Below are positions 46,756 to 54,177 of a stretch of 64,000 nucleotides of DNA, in pieces (position 1 is the stretch's first letter; each line of letters starts with the position of its first letter). A program made the translations under genes and the position numbers. Where the stretch lies: NCBI RefSeq assembly GCF_001413925.1, contig NZ_LBMJ01000001.1:1590001-1654000 (forward strand). The letters are read 5' to 3'. The DNA is from Nonlabens sp. YIK11. GTDB lineage: Bacteria; Bacteroidota; Bacteroidia; Flavobacteriales; Flavobacteriaceae. Under the pieces are notes generated by a model, which saw only the letters and a list, made by a program, of their open reading frames with translations, searched no databases and was not told where the DNA came from.

Positions 46756-46763
46756 TATTTTTG
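46756..46763 (+). promoter_or_regulatory. -7 promoter box of paralogue 2
   Basis: TATTTTTG matches TAnnTTTG, 19 nt before the ATG at 46783. Confidence 0.5.
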
Positions 46764-46782
46764 AATTATAAAACCACTAATC

Positions 46783-48402
46783 ATGAATGCATTTGTAGGG
46801 AAATCGCATTACTTGAGAGCCATACTTTTTTTGCTGGGTATCGCTTTCGCGAAAGCGCAATCCACAACCACCACTTCACAAAACGATATCCACGAGATTA
46901 GTATCACCTCAAAGGATGATCGCACCTCGCTTTTTAAAAAGATCAACATGATCAAAGATGCTTATGGCATCACTACAAAATTCAAGGATTATGAATTGGG
47001 CCGTGTAGGATTGACGGCAATTGAATTGGAATTTGCGCCGGCAGTCGGTTCGTCCCAAACGATCAAGAGTATCGATGCATCAGGTATAACACCACAAGTT
47101 TTGCGCATTGAGAAATCAACGAAGCGCATAAGCTACGCAGGTGCCGCAAGTGGGAACACTAAAGCACTTGCAACCAACAATGCTGCTCCAGAGGTGCCTA
47201 AACCAGTCACTAAATCGCAAACTACCTCAACGTATAGTATCAAATCAACGACCGTTACAGATCCTGATAAGTTGGAAGAGTCCCAAGTGGATCAAAGCGG
47301 TCCTCAAGAAATCACTGCACAGGAAAAAGCAGCACTAGAGGCTGAAAGAAAACGCGCAGCCCAAGAAGTAGAGGCCGCAGCTCAAGAAAAGGCCGCAGCC
47401 CTTCAAGCAGAAAAGGAAGCTGCTGCTCAAAAAGTAAAGGAAGAACAACTTGCTGCTCAAAGAGCTCAACCTCTTAAAGAAGCCGAAGCTCTAAAATTAC
47501 AGCAGGAACAACTCAAGGCTCAAAAGGCAGCTTTGGAACGTGAAGAACTGGCAAAGAAAGAAGCAATCGCAAATCAGCAAGCTGCAGCGCAGGCTCAAAA
47601 GGAGCTTGAAGCAGAACAAGCAAAAGGTAAACTAGAAAAAGCAGCTCAAGAAAAAGCCGCAGCGGTTCAAGCAGAAAAGGAAGCTGCCGCTCAAAAAGCA
47701 AAAGAGGTACAACTTGCGGCCCAAAAAGCTCAAGAACAGAAAGAAGCCGAAGCCCTAAAAAAACAGCAGGAACAACTTGAGGCTCAAAAGGTGGCTTTAG
47801 AACGAGAAGAACTGGCAAAAAAGGAAGCACTCGAAAATCAGCAAGCTGCTACGCAGGCTCAAAAGGAATTGATGGTTCAAAAAACTCCTGTAGCACCAGA
47901 ATCTCCTGCGATCAAAGAAAAAATGGTAGAGAAAAGCGACTTGGCTCAAAGCGCAAATGAAGCCGCACAAATGGAAATGGAAAACGACCTAGTCGTTAGA
48001 AATAAGAAAAAAGTTGATGATGCTGCTCTTGCTGCTTTGAAGGCTAAAGAGAAAAAGGCTGTCGAACAGGATGATGATGCTAGCATGAAAGCTACTATTG
48101 CAGAACTTAAGAAGCTACAGGATCGAGAGGCACGCAAAGTGAAGAAGACAGATGTAAAAAGCCAAGGCTATGTCTTTATCAACGCACAACAATACACCTA
48201 TGAGGTTTACAAATCACGTACGTTAGTTTATGATGCCATGGAACGTACGGTACTGGTATTGCCCATGGAAGTGGACGACCGCCCGGTAAGTGGAACCGTA
48301 AGCATCAGTGGATTGCGTTACCAATTCAATTTAAAGAATAACATCATCACGCTTAAAAATGGTGCTGGTGAATTGGTAGATCTTGAAGGAAACAAATTAT
48401 AG
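46783..48402 (+). CDS. Secreted coiled-coil protein (paralogue 2) with internal tandem repeat
   Basis: A 539-aa exported protein. The signal peptide ends in GIAFAKA-Q, from a palindrome copy. The N-terminal domain (ISITSKDDRTSLFKKINMIKD) and C-terminal domain (SQGYVFINAQQYTYEVYKSRTLVYD) match paralogue 1. Between them lies an Ala/Glu/Gln/Lys-rich coiled coil built from an 88-aa tandem duplication (DNA period 264 bp). Such A-E-K-Q-rich helices resemble TolA-like periplasmic rods. A terminator lies downstream. Function unknown. Confidence 0.75.
   Translation: MNAFVGKSHYLRAILFLLGIAFAKAQSTTTTSQNDIHEISITSKDDRTSLFKKINMIKDAYGITTKFKDYELGRVGLTAIELEFAPAVGSSQTIKSIDASGITPQVLRIEKSTKRISYAGAASGNTKALATNNAAPEVPKPVTKSQTTSTYSIKSTTVTDPDKLEESQVDQSGPQEITAQEKAALEAERKRAAQEVEAAAQEKAAALQAEKEAAAQKVKEEQLAAQRAQPLKEAEALKLQQEQLKAQKAALEREELAKKEAIANQQAAAQAQKELEAEQAKGKLEKAAQEKAAAVQAEKEAAAQKAKEVQLAAQKAQEQKEAEALKKQQEQLEAQKVALEREELAKKEALENQQAATQAQKELMVQKTPVAPESPAIKEKMVEKSDLAQSANEAAQMEMENDLVVRNKKKVDDAALAALKAKEKKAVEQDDDASMKATIAELKKLQDREARKVKKTDVKSQGYVFINAQQYTYEVYKSRTLVYDAMERTVLVLPMEVDDRPVSGTVSISGLRYQFNLKNNIITLKNGAGELVDLEGNKL
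46842..46857. repeat. Palindrome copy 14 (in coding sequence)
   Basis: Perfect copy in the signal-peptide codons of paralogue 2, read A-F-A-K-A followed by Gln. Confidence 0.9.
47377..47875 (+). repeat. 264-bp tandem duplication within paralogue 2
   Basis: Two direct copies, 47377-47640 and 47641 to about 47875, the second slightly shorter. Shared runs include GCAGCTCAAGAAAA and GAAAAGGAAGCTGC. Encodes the 88-aa helical repeat. Confidence 0.8.
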
Positions 48403-48427
48403 TTGATATAAATCTGGAAATAAAAAA

Positions 48428-48445
48428 GCACGCTGTAAGGCGTGC
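48428..48445. terminator. Bidirectional terminator between convergent genes
   Basis: Stem GCACGC / GCGTGC with 6-nt loop, preceded by A6 and followed by T7, serving paralogue 2 on the plus strand and the HTH gene on the minus strand. Confidence 0.85.
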
Positions 48446-48450
48446 TTTTT

Positions 48451-48657
48451 TTAGGTCCAGTCTGAAGTTTCTAACGAGAACACATCCAATACTGTTGTGT
48501 CAAAAACGTTTGCAATCTTTAAAGCTAGAACGGTAGATGGAACATATTTCCCTTTTTCCATAGCGTTAATCGTTTGTCGGCTTACTTGAATCTTATCGGC
48601 GAGATCTTGTTGTGTATAGGAATATTTTGCTCGCCATACTTTTAGGTTATTCTGCAT
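48451..48657 (-). CDS. Small Xre-type HTH transcriptional regulator
   Basis: A 68-aa protein that is almost only a Cro/Xre helix-turn-helix (YTQQDLADKIQVSRQTINAMEKGKYVPSTVLALKIANVF). It overlaps the upstream membrane-protein gene by 11 bp. Short regulators of this kind paired with small membrane proteins are common and often autoregulate; direct repeats upstream of the pair are candidate operators. Confidence 0.88.
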   Translation of the reverse strand: MQNNLKVWRAKYSYTQQDLADKIQVSRQTINAMEKGKYVPSTVLALKIANVFDTTVLDVFSLETSDWT

Positions 48658-49126
48658 CTAGGGAATCTTTAAGAATTCGTTTTTGCCATTGAAAGCGCAG
48701 CATGAAAAATATGAGCAGGCTTAAGATATTAAGTGCCAATATGACGAATAGGTCAAGTCCTGCAAAGGCAAATATGCTTACTAGCAACATACCATAATTC
48801 AGGTACACTGCCCAGATCAAGGAGTCCTTGCGTATGGAGGCGATCATCTCGTCTTCAATGGGTTCTTTTGAAAAGGCGAATAAAATACCGCTAATGATGA
48901 GAACAGATAGTAGAATCAGATCCAACACATCACGCTTTACCCAGACAAAATAGCGACGGTCACCCATAAAAGGAGATTCGGTTATGACGGGTAGTTCTAG
49001 CTCTAAAGCCAATCCAGAGGTGTCTAGGTCAAAGAACATGATACCTATCATTGCCAGTAAGCTGGGAATGAAAATAATAAAGGCAGGAATTTTAAACCGA
49101 TGCGGAAAAAGGATGCTACTTTTCAT
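48647..49126 (-). CDS. Small integral membrane protein paired with HTH regulator
   Basis: A 159-aa protein with four predicted transmembrane segments (about 13-33, 66-85, 106-122 and 125-143) and a charged C-terminus (RFQWQKRILKDSLDAE). I recognise no family. It precedes and overlaps the HTH gene, so the pair is one transcript. Confidence 0.75.
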   Translation of the reverse strand: MKSSILFPHRFKIPAFIIFIPSLLAMIGIMFFDLDTSGLALELELPVITESPFMGDRRYFVWVKRDVLDLILLSVLIISGILFAFSKEPIEDEMIASIRKDSLIWAVYLNYGMLLVSIFAFAGLDLFVILALNILSLLIFFMLRFQWQKRILKDSLDAE

Positions 49127-49152
49127 GATTTCTAAATATTAAATGCTACGGT

Positions 49153-49186
49153 AAAAGTAAAGTAAACTTTACAAAAAGTAAAGTAA
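49153..49186. promoter_or_regulatory. Candidate operator of the HTH/membrane-protein pair
   Basis: Two direct copies of AAAAGTAAAGTAA (49153-49165 and 49174-49186), 21 bp apart or two helical turns, overlapping the inverted repeat GTAAAG-TAAA-CTTTAC (49157-49172). They lie 27 bp upstream of the membrane-protein start. Confidence 0.5.
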
Positions 49187-49225
49187 GTAATACTATTTTT
49201 AATAAAACGACGTTTTTAGTTGAAT

Positions 49226-49270
49226 AACTATAAAAATAGTTTGTTAACTAAAATAATAGTTATATGTTTG
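49226..49270 (+). promoter_or_regulatory. blaI-M56 promoter with two operator-like inverted repeats
   Basis: TTTG (49240-49243), 19 bp, then TATGTTTG (49263-49270): a full -33/-7 promoter. One inverted repeat AACTAT-4-ATAGTT (49226-49241) covers the -33 element and another TAACTA-6-TAGTTA (49245-49262) fills the spacer, so a bound BlaI dimer would block polymerase. Confidence 0.65.
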
Positions 49271-49319
49271 AAATGCGTTAGGGATTGAGGCAAGCTACCG
49301 CGTAGCGCCGAAAGCCCGA

Positions 49320-49343
49320 CCATCCCGATTTTTATCGGGATGG
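49320..49343 (+). other. Leader hairpin in blaI mRNA
   Basis: Strong stem CCATCCCGA / TCGGGATGG in the untranslated leader about 22 nt before the blaI ATG, preceded by GCTAC-3-GTAGC (49293-49305). No T-run follows, so it is not a standard terminator. Confidence 0.5.
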
Positions 49344-49365
49344 GAACGCCCAAACAACACAACAC

Positions 49366-49725
49366 ATGGAAAAACTGACCCAAAAGGAAGAAGAGGTGAT
49401 GCAGGTGCTATGGCAGCTGGAAAAGGCCTTTGTTAAAGAGATTGTGCCGCAGCTGGATGGCTCCAATCACTACAACACCATATCGACCGTAGTGCGCAAG
49501 CTGGAAGAAAAGGGATTTGTGGGTTATAATGCCTTTGGTAAGACGCATCAATATTTTCCCATCGTCGATAAGGAAAGCTACCGCAACAAATATGTGAATA
49601 ACGCCATGACCAGTTATTTTAATAACTCGTACAAGAACATGGTTTCTTTTTTTGCCAAGGAAGAAAAAATTAGTGCCAAGGAGTTGCGCGAGATCCTGGA
49701 AATGATTGAATCTAAAAAGGACTAG
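49366..49725 (+). CDS. BlaI/MecI/CopY family repressor
   Basis: A 119-aa winged-helix repressor (TQKEEEVMQVLWQLEKAFVKEIVPQL, YNTISTVVRKLEEKGFVGYNAFGKTHQYFPIV) with a C-terminal dimerisation part. In known systems a partner M56 protease senses a signal and inactivates the repressor. The M56 gene follows by two bases, and operator-like inverted repeats occupy the promoter, so autoregulation is likely. The signal is not necessarily beta-lactam. Confidence 0.92.
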   Translation: MEKLTQKEEEVMQVLWQLEKAFVKEIVPQLDGSNHYNTISTVVRKLEEKGFVGYNAFGKTHQYFPIVDKESYRNKYVNNAMTSYFNNSYKNMVSFFAKEEKISAKELREILEMIESKKD

Positions 49726-49727
49726 CC

Positions 49728-51890
49728 ATGGAAGAAGCATTTGACTACTTATGGAAAAGCGCTGGTGTACTGAGTATTTTTGTGATCACCTATCATCTAT
49801 TGCTGCGCAGATTAACATTCTTTAAAGCAAACCGGTTCTTTTTGCTATTTGGAATGGTGGCCAGCATCACCTTTCCATTAATCGAGATCACGCAAACGGT
49901 TTATGTGGAGCAGCCTGAAGTGACCTACAGCGCTGCAGATATGGTGACCGCCATGACGCTGCTACAGCAGGAACCGCCAGTCGAGCCATTGATCAACACT
50001 TCCCAATTACTGCTTATGCTGTATGCGGCTGTAAGCCTCTTTTTTATAGGCAAAATGGGTGTGGAGCTATTGTCCTTGAGGAAATTGATCATCTCTGGGA
50101 AGCGTCGGTTGGAAGATGGATATGTAAGAATTTCGCTTTCGCGAAAGGTGACTCCATTCAGCTTTTTCAAGTACATCTGCTTTACGGTAGGCGATGAGCA
50201 ACAACAGGATCATGACCTGATCCTGAAACACGAGCAGGTTCACGCGAGAGAATGGCACAGTGTGGATTTGTTACTGTCCCATTTGTACTGCGCCGTGTTT
50301 TGGTTGAATCCGCTAGCGTGGTGGCTCAAACGTCAAATAGGTGAAAACCTAGAGTTCATCGCAGATGCCACTGCCAAAGTAGAAAACACCACCGGTATAA
50401 GTTATGAACGCACCCTACTATCCAGTGCGGCCAGCCATATGCAGCCGGCACTTGCCAATAATTTTTTCACACCTTTTATCAAAAAACGAATTCAAATGCT
50501 ACAAAAAGAAACTTCAAAAACCTGGAACGCTTACAAATATGCGTTGATCCTGCCTGTTATGGCACTGTTCTTATACAGTTTCAACACGGTGACTAAAACG
50601 GAATATGTCAAGTCCAATTTCAAAAAAGAACAAGCTCAGAATGTTGCAACTAGTTCTGCAAATACTTCTGTCACGAGTGCGGCGCAGGATGTTATTAAGG
50701 AGAATGACGATAAAAACGGCGAGCAAAATGCAACAAGCGTCGCTACTGAAACGATTGAATTCAAAATCGTCGCCACGACGACAGAGCAAAGTCTTGAAAC
50801 ATTCAAAAAGCGATTAAAATCAGACCACAATGTAGATTTCACTTATAAAAATCTAAAGTATCAAGATGGAAAAATTACCAGGATCAAGATCGAGCTTGAT
50901 GATAACCGTGGCTTTAAGGGTTCGCAAAACTATAATGGTGATGAACCTATCAATCCTATCTGTATCACTGGTATCATTGATGGTAATAGTAAAAAATGGA
51001 GCATGGGCAGCTGTGAGAAGACTAGATGGACTGCAAAAGGAAACGTTTTAATCTCGGAAAATGATCCAGCAACTTATATCTACAGTCCAGATTCCTTATA
51101 TTTTTCCCAGAGTCTCAAATTTGATACCGATTCTTTGATGTCAATGATGAAGGATCTTAAAAAGATAGACATAGATTCCTTTCACCGTGCCATGAGAGCC
51201 AGCTACAAGGATCTACAGGTACGGATGGAAGATATTGATATCAAACAAATGGAAGCTGACCTGAAAAAAGCACAAAGGGAAATGCGTCGCATGAATCTGG
51301 ATTCTCTTCATGATGTTATGCGACAAGCTAGATTCCAGATACTTAGGATGAATAAGGATAGTGTAAAATCCAGCATGAAAACACAATTCTTTAACACAGA
51401 TACCTTAGGGAATGACATGGACAATATTGTGATTTATGATGTGCCTAAAGCTCAAAGAGGGAAACCCATCATACGATCTACTGGAACAGATCCTATTTTA
51501 ATTGTTGATGGTAAGCGAGTTCCTTATTCAAAAATGAATGAAATCGATCCACAGTCCATCAAGGCCGTAGATGTGTTAAAAGATAAAGCTGCAACTGCGG
51601 TTTATGGTGAAGGATCAGAAAATGGTGTTATTGTGGTCACCCTTAAATCTGCAGAGGACGTCAAGTTAAGCGCTATTAAAAGCACACGTGCCATTCCATA
51701 TATCGTGATCGATGGAGTGGTGGCAAAACAGGAGCAGATGTATGCTCTAGATTCTAACAAAATCGAATCATTTTCAATATTAAAGTCTGATGAAGCCACC
51801 GCTCTGTACGGTGCAGACGCAAAGGATGGTGCCATCATCATTGTCACTCAAAAGAAGACCAAAACGACAAAAAACGACAAAGAGAATTAA
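49728..51890 (+). CDS. BlaR1-type M56 metallopeptidase with TonB-plug-like repeats
   Basis: A 720-aa membrane protein. Transmembrane segments near 13-26, 38-52, 92-108 and about 270-290 surround the zinc motif HEQVH (168-172) and HLYCAVFWLNPLAWW. The C-terminal extracytoplasmic half has a charged helical region and two repeats resembling SusC/TonB-receptor plugs (about 590-645 and 650-705): ILIVDGKR…DVLKDKAATAVYGEGSENGVIVVT and YIVIDGVV…SILKSDEATALYGADAKDGAIIIVT. Partner of the BlaI-type repressor. A decayed palindrome sits at ISLSRK (135-140). Confidence 0.88.
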   Translation: MEEAFDYLWKSAGVLSIFVITYHLLLRRLTFFKANRFFLLFGMVASITFPLIEITQTVYVEQPEVTYSAADMVTAMTLLQQEPPVEPLINTSQLLLMLYAAVSLFFIGKMGVELLSLRKLIISGKRRLEDGYVRISLSRKVTPFSFFKYICFTVGDEQQQDHDLILKHEQVHAREWHSVDLLLSHLYCAVFWLNPLAWWLKRQIGENLEFIADATAKVENTTGISYERTLLSSAASHMQPALANNFFTPFIKKRIQMLQKETSKTWNAYKYALILPVMALFLYSFNTVTKTEYVKSNFKKEQAQNVATSSANTSVTSAAQDVIKENDDKNGEQNATSVATETIEFKIVATTTEQSLETFKKRLKSDHNVDFTYKNLKYQDGKITRIKIELDDNRGFKGSQNYNGDEPINPICITGIIDGNSKKWSMGSCEKTRWTAKGNVLISENDPATYIYSPDSLYFSQSLKFDTDSLMSMMKDLKKIDIDSFHRAMRASYKDLQVRMEDIDIKQMEADLKKAQREMRRMNLDSLHDVMRQARFQILRMNKDSVKSSMKTQFFNTDTLGNDMDNIVIYDVPKAQRGKPIIRSTGTDPILIVDGKRVPYSKMNEIDPQSIKAVDVLKDKAATAVYGEGSENGVIVVTLKSAEDVKLSAIKSTRAIPYIVIDGVVAKQEQMYALDSNKIESFSILKSDEATALYGADAKDGAIIIVTQKKTKTTKNDKEN
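50134..50149. repeat. Decayed palindrome copy in the M56 gene
   Basis: CGCTTTCGCGAAAGGT, the last two bases differ from the perfect palindrome; read as S-L-S-R-K in the third frame. Confidence 0.65.
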
Positions 51891-51942
51891 AACTTATGGC
51901 CAACTATCCTTTAAAAGTAACAGTTGGCTTCAAATAATACTT

Positions 51943-51975
51943 AGAGGACACGATTCCATAGCGATCGTGTCCTCT
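51943..51975 (+). terminator. Terminator of blaI-M56 operon
   Basis: Twelve-base stem AGAGGACACGAT / ATCGTGTCCTCT with a 9-nt loop followed by TTTGTTTTTG. A second weaker stem GCCAACT/AGTTGGC lies at about 51899-51927. Confidence 0.85.
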
Positions 51976-52025
51976 TTTGTTTTTGTTAGCAGTTTGCCTT
52001 GAGGGAATTAAGTACTTTTAAGGTT

Positions 52026-52181
52026 ATGAAAAAATCCATTTTTAAAATGCTGGCCAAAATCAATAAAGCCGTCCTGCCCAGTTATAGCAAGGATGAAGAT
52101 TTTGACCTCGCCAAAGCCTCAAAATTACAGATGGCGCTTATTGGTTACAAAATGTGGGTCACTAAAAATGCATTGGATTAG
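52026..52181 (+). CDS. Small conserved basic protein
   Basis: A 51-aa protein (MKKSIFKMLAKINKAVLPSY, then KASKLQMALIGYKMWVTKNALD). Similar tiny proteins recur in flavobacteria, but I know no function. The ATG at 52026 is preferred over a TTG at 51999 because TACTTTTA, close to a -7 box, lies between them (52013-52020). The next gene starts directly after its TAG stop. Confidence 0.75.
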   Translation: MKKSIFKMLAKINKAVLPSYSKDEDFDLAKASKLQMALIGYKMWVTKNALD

Positions 52182-53036
52182 GTGAGCATTTTTCTTAAAG
52201 ATCAATGCCATAGGCCGGTGCAACTACCAGCAGCACCACAACGCATTATTTCTCTCGTTCCCTCGCAAACCGAATTGCTATTTGACTTAGGTCTTGAGGA
52301 TAAAATTGTTGGTATTACCAGATTTTGCGTGCATCCAGAAAAAGCTTTAAAAGAAAAGAGGGTTGTGGGTGGCACCAAAAAGGTTGTCAAGAAGCGCCTA
52401 ATAGACCTACAACCAGATCTAATCATTTGTAATAAAGAAGAGAACACGATGGAAATGGTGGAGATCTGTTCTTCCATTTGTCCTATATACGTTTCAGACG
52501 TTTCCACCTTAGAGGACGCTTTAGAAATGATCCAGCACATAGGTCATTTGACTGCCAGCACAGAAAAAGCAAGAGATATCATTGAGAAGATTCAAGTCAG
52601 CTTCCAGCAATTCAGCGATGAACTAGAAACAAAATCGGCCTTATATCTTGTTTGGAAAAAGCCATACATGACGGTAGGTCGCGACACTTTTATCCATGAC
52701 ATGATGCGCCTCGCAGGATTTGAAAATGTCATGGGAACACACACTCGATATCCGCAATTGGAAATGGATCAGATCGTCAAACAACGACCAGAAGTGATCT
52801 TGCTCTCTTCAGAGCCCTATAATTTTAGTGAGAACGACAAAGCTGAATTTGATACCGCTTTCAAAGAGCGCAGCGATGCAGAAGTTTATGGTGAGCGAGG
52901 TCGAACCACCAAAGCGAACCTACCACAACCACGCATCCTCATCGTGGACGGTGAACCATTTTCATGGTACGGCAGCAGGCTGCTACATTCACCTGCCTAT
53001 TTCCAGAAGTTAAGAAGTGAGTTGAACGAGAACTAA
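52182..53036 (+). CDS. Helical-backbone metal receptor (BtuF-like) without signal peptide
   Basis: A 284-aa protein of the class III periplasmic-binding fold used for cobalamin and siderophores (RIISLVPSQTELLFDLGLEDKIVGITRFCVHP, VVGGTKKVVKKRLIDLQPDLIICNKEEN, long central helix, then GRDTFIHDMMRLAGFENVMG and RPEVILLSSEPY). There is no signal peptide or lipobox, so it is predicted cytosolic, unlike true transport receptors. Start is GTG, right after the small upstream gene's stop codon. Ligand unknown. Confidence 0.85.
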   Translation: MSIFLKDQCHRPVQLPAAPQRIISLVPSQTELLFDLGLEDKIVGITRFCVHPEKALKEKRVVGGTKKVVKKRLIDLQPDLIICNKEENTMEMVEICSSICPIYVSDVSTLEDALEMIQHIGHLTASTEKARDIIEKIQVSFQQFSDELETKSALYLVWKKPYMTVGRDTFIHDMMRLAGFENVMGTHTRYPQLEMDQIVKQRPEVILLSSEPYNFSENDKAEFDTAFKERSDAEVYGERGRTTKANLPQPRILIVDGEPFSWYGSRLLHSPAYFQKLRSELNEN

Positions 53037-53108
53037 GTGTTTTTCTAATCTATTCATTGTAACTTTCGGATTCAATTTAATACCAATCAGTAACTAAAAT
53101 TTGAAGTA

Positions 53109-53735
53109 ATGAACAACGCTAAAATAGCAGGACTAGGCTGCGGTGCTCTAGCAGGAATCGGTGCACTTGCGGTCATTATCATATTAGCCATCTACGGCAT
53201 AACATGGAACAACACAGCAGTTGCAAAAAGCGAAGCGGTACAATCCCAATGGGCGAATGTTGAGAGTAGCTATCAACGCAGGTCTGACCTTATTCCCAAT
53301 ATTGTCGCGACCGCAAAACAATATGCAGAGTTTGAACAGGAAACGCTAACTGGTGTTATTGAGGCTCGAGCCAAAGCGACCAGCGTTAATGTCGATGCCT
53401 CCAACCTTACCGCAGAGCAAATTCAGGCATTTAGCGAGGCGCAAGGTGCCGTTTCCAGTGGTTTAGGCCGATTATTGGCGACCTATGAGAACTATCCTAA
53501 CCTCAAGGCTAACGAGAACTTCAAGGAATTGATCAACGAGTTGGAGCGTACTGAAAACCGCATCAATGTAGAACGCAACCGTTACAACGATACCGTACAG
53601 GTCTACAATTTGCAAATCAAGAAATTCCCAGGATCTATATTGGCATCCTTTTTAGGCTTTGATGAATCTCCTTATTTTAAGGCAGATGAAGGCGCACAGA
53701 ACGCCCCTAAAGTAGGAGATCTTTTCAATAATTAA
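53109..53735 (+). CDS. LemA family protein
   Basis: A 208-aa protein with an N-terminal membrane anchor (about 9-29) and the helical LemA domain (VQSQWANVESSYQRRSDLIPNIVATAKQYAEFEQETL, LLATYENYPNLKANENFKELINELERTENRINVERNRYND). Function unclear; LemA genes commonly stand beside TPM-domain genes as here, and two TPM genes follow with gaps of 1 and -4 bases. Confidence 0.93.
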   Translation: MNNAKIAGLGCGALAGIGALAVIIILAIYGITWNNTAVAKSEAVQSQWANVESSYQRRSDLIPNIVATAKQYAEFEQETLTGVIEARAKATSVNVDASNLTAEQIQAFSEAQGAVSSGLGRLLATYENYPNLKANENFKELINELERTENRINVERNRYNDTVQVYNLQIKKFPGSILASFLGFDESPYFKADEGAQNAPKVGDLFNN

Positions 53736-53736
53736 C

Positions 53737-54177
53737 ATGGCGAGCAAGGTAGAAGCATTTCTAAGCGCAAACGACGAGGAAGAAGTCGTAGAGGCGATAC
53801 GCAAGGCAGAACTGCGCACCAGTGGCGAGATACGCGTCCATCTGGAGCGCACTTGTGCCGGCAATGCCTACACGCGCGCCCAGGAATTGTTTCATCTACT
53901 CAAAATGGACAACACTAAGGATGCTAATGGCATCCTATTTTACTTGGCCGTGGACGATCGCAAATTTGCCGTTTTAGGCGATAGTGGGATCAACAACGTG
54001 GTTCCAGGTAATTTTTGGAATTCCATAAAAGATGGTATGGAGGCTCGCTTTCGCGAAAGCGAATTCAAAAAAGGCCTGGTTACGGGAATCGAACTCGTAG
54101 GAGAGAAATTGGCCGCTTATTTCCCATGGCACAAGGACGACGTCAATGAACTTCCAGACCAGATATCTACCAGTTGA
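53737..54177 (+). CDS. TPM domain protein (soluble)
   Basis: A 146-aa TPM-fold protein without signal peptide (EVVEAIRKAELRTSGEIRVHLERTC, ANGILFYLAVDDRKFAVLGDSGINNVVP). TPM domains have been linked to acid phosphatase activity and to photosystem repair in plants. A palindrome copy encodes ARFRESEFKKG (about 103-110) next to the conserved GLVTGIELVGEKL segment. One base after lemA and a 4-bp overlap with the next gene. Confidence 0.88.
   Translation: MASKVEAFLSANDEEEVVEAIRKAELRTSGEIRVHLERTCAGNAYTRAQELFHLLKMDNTKDANGILFYLAVDDRKFAVLGDSGINNVVPGNFWNSIKDGMEARFRESEFKKGLVTGIELVGEKLAAYFPWHKDDVNELPDQISTS
54046..54061. repeat. Palindrome copy 15 (in coding sequence)
   Basis: Perfect copy in the soluble TPM gene, read R-F-R-E-S-E as in two other genes. 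Confidence 0.9.

Noticed and set aside
47513..47830. Leu/Pro-rich minus-strand open frame
   Set aside because: Shadow of the Gln/Ala/Glu coiled-coil codons in paralogue 2.
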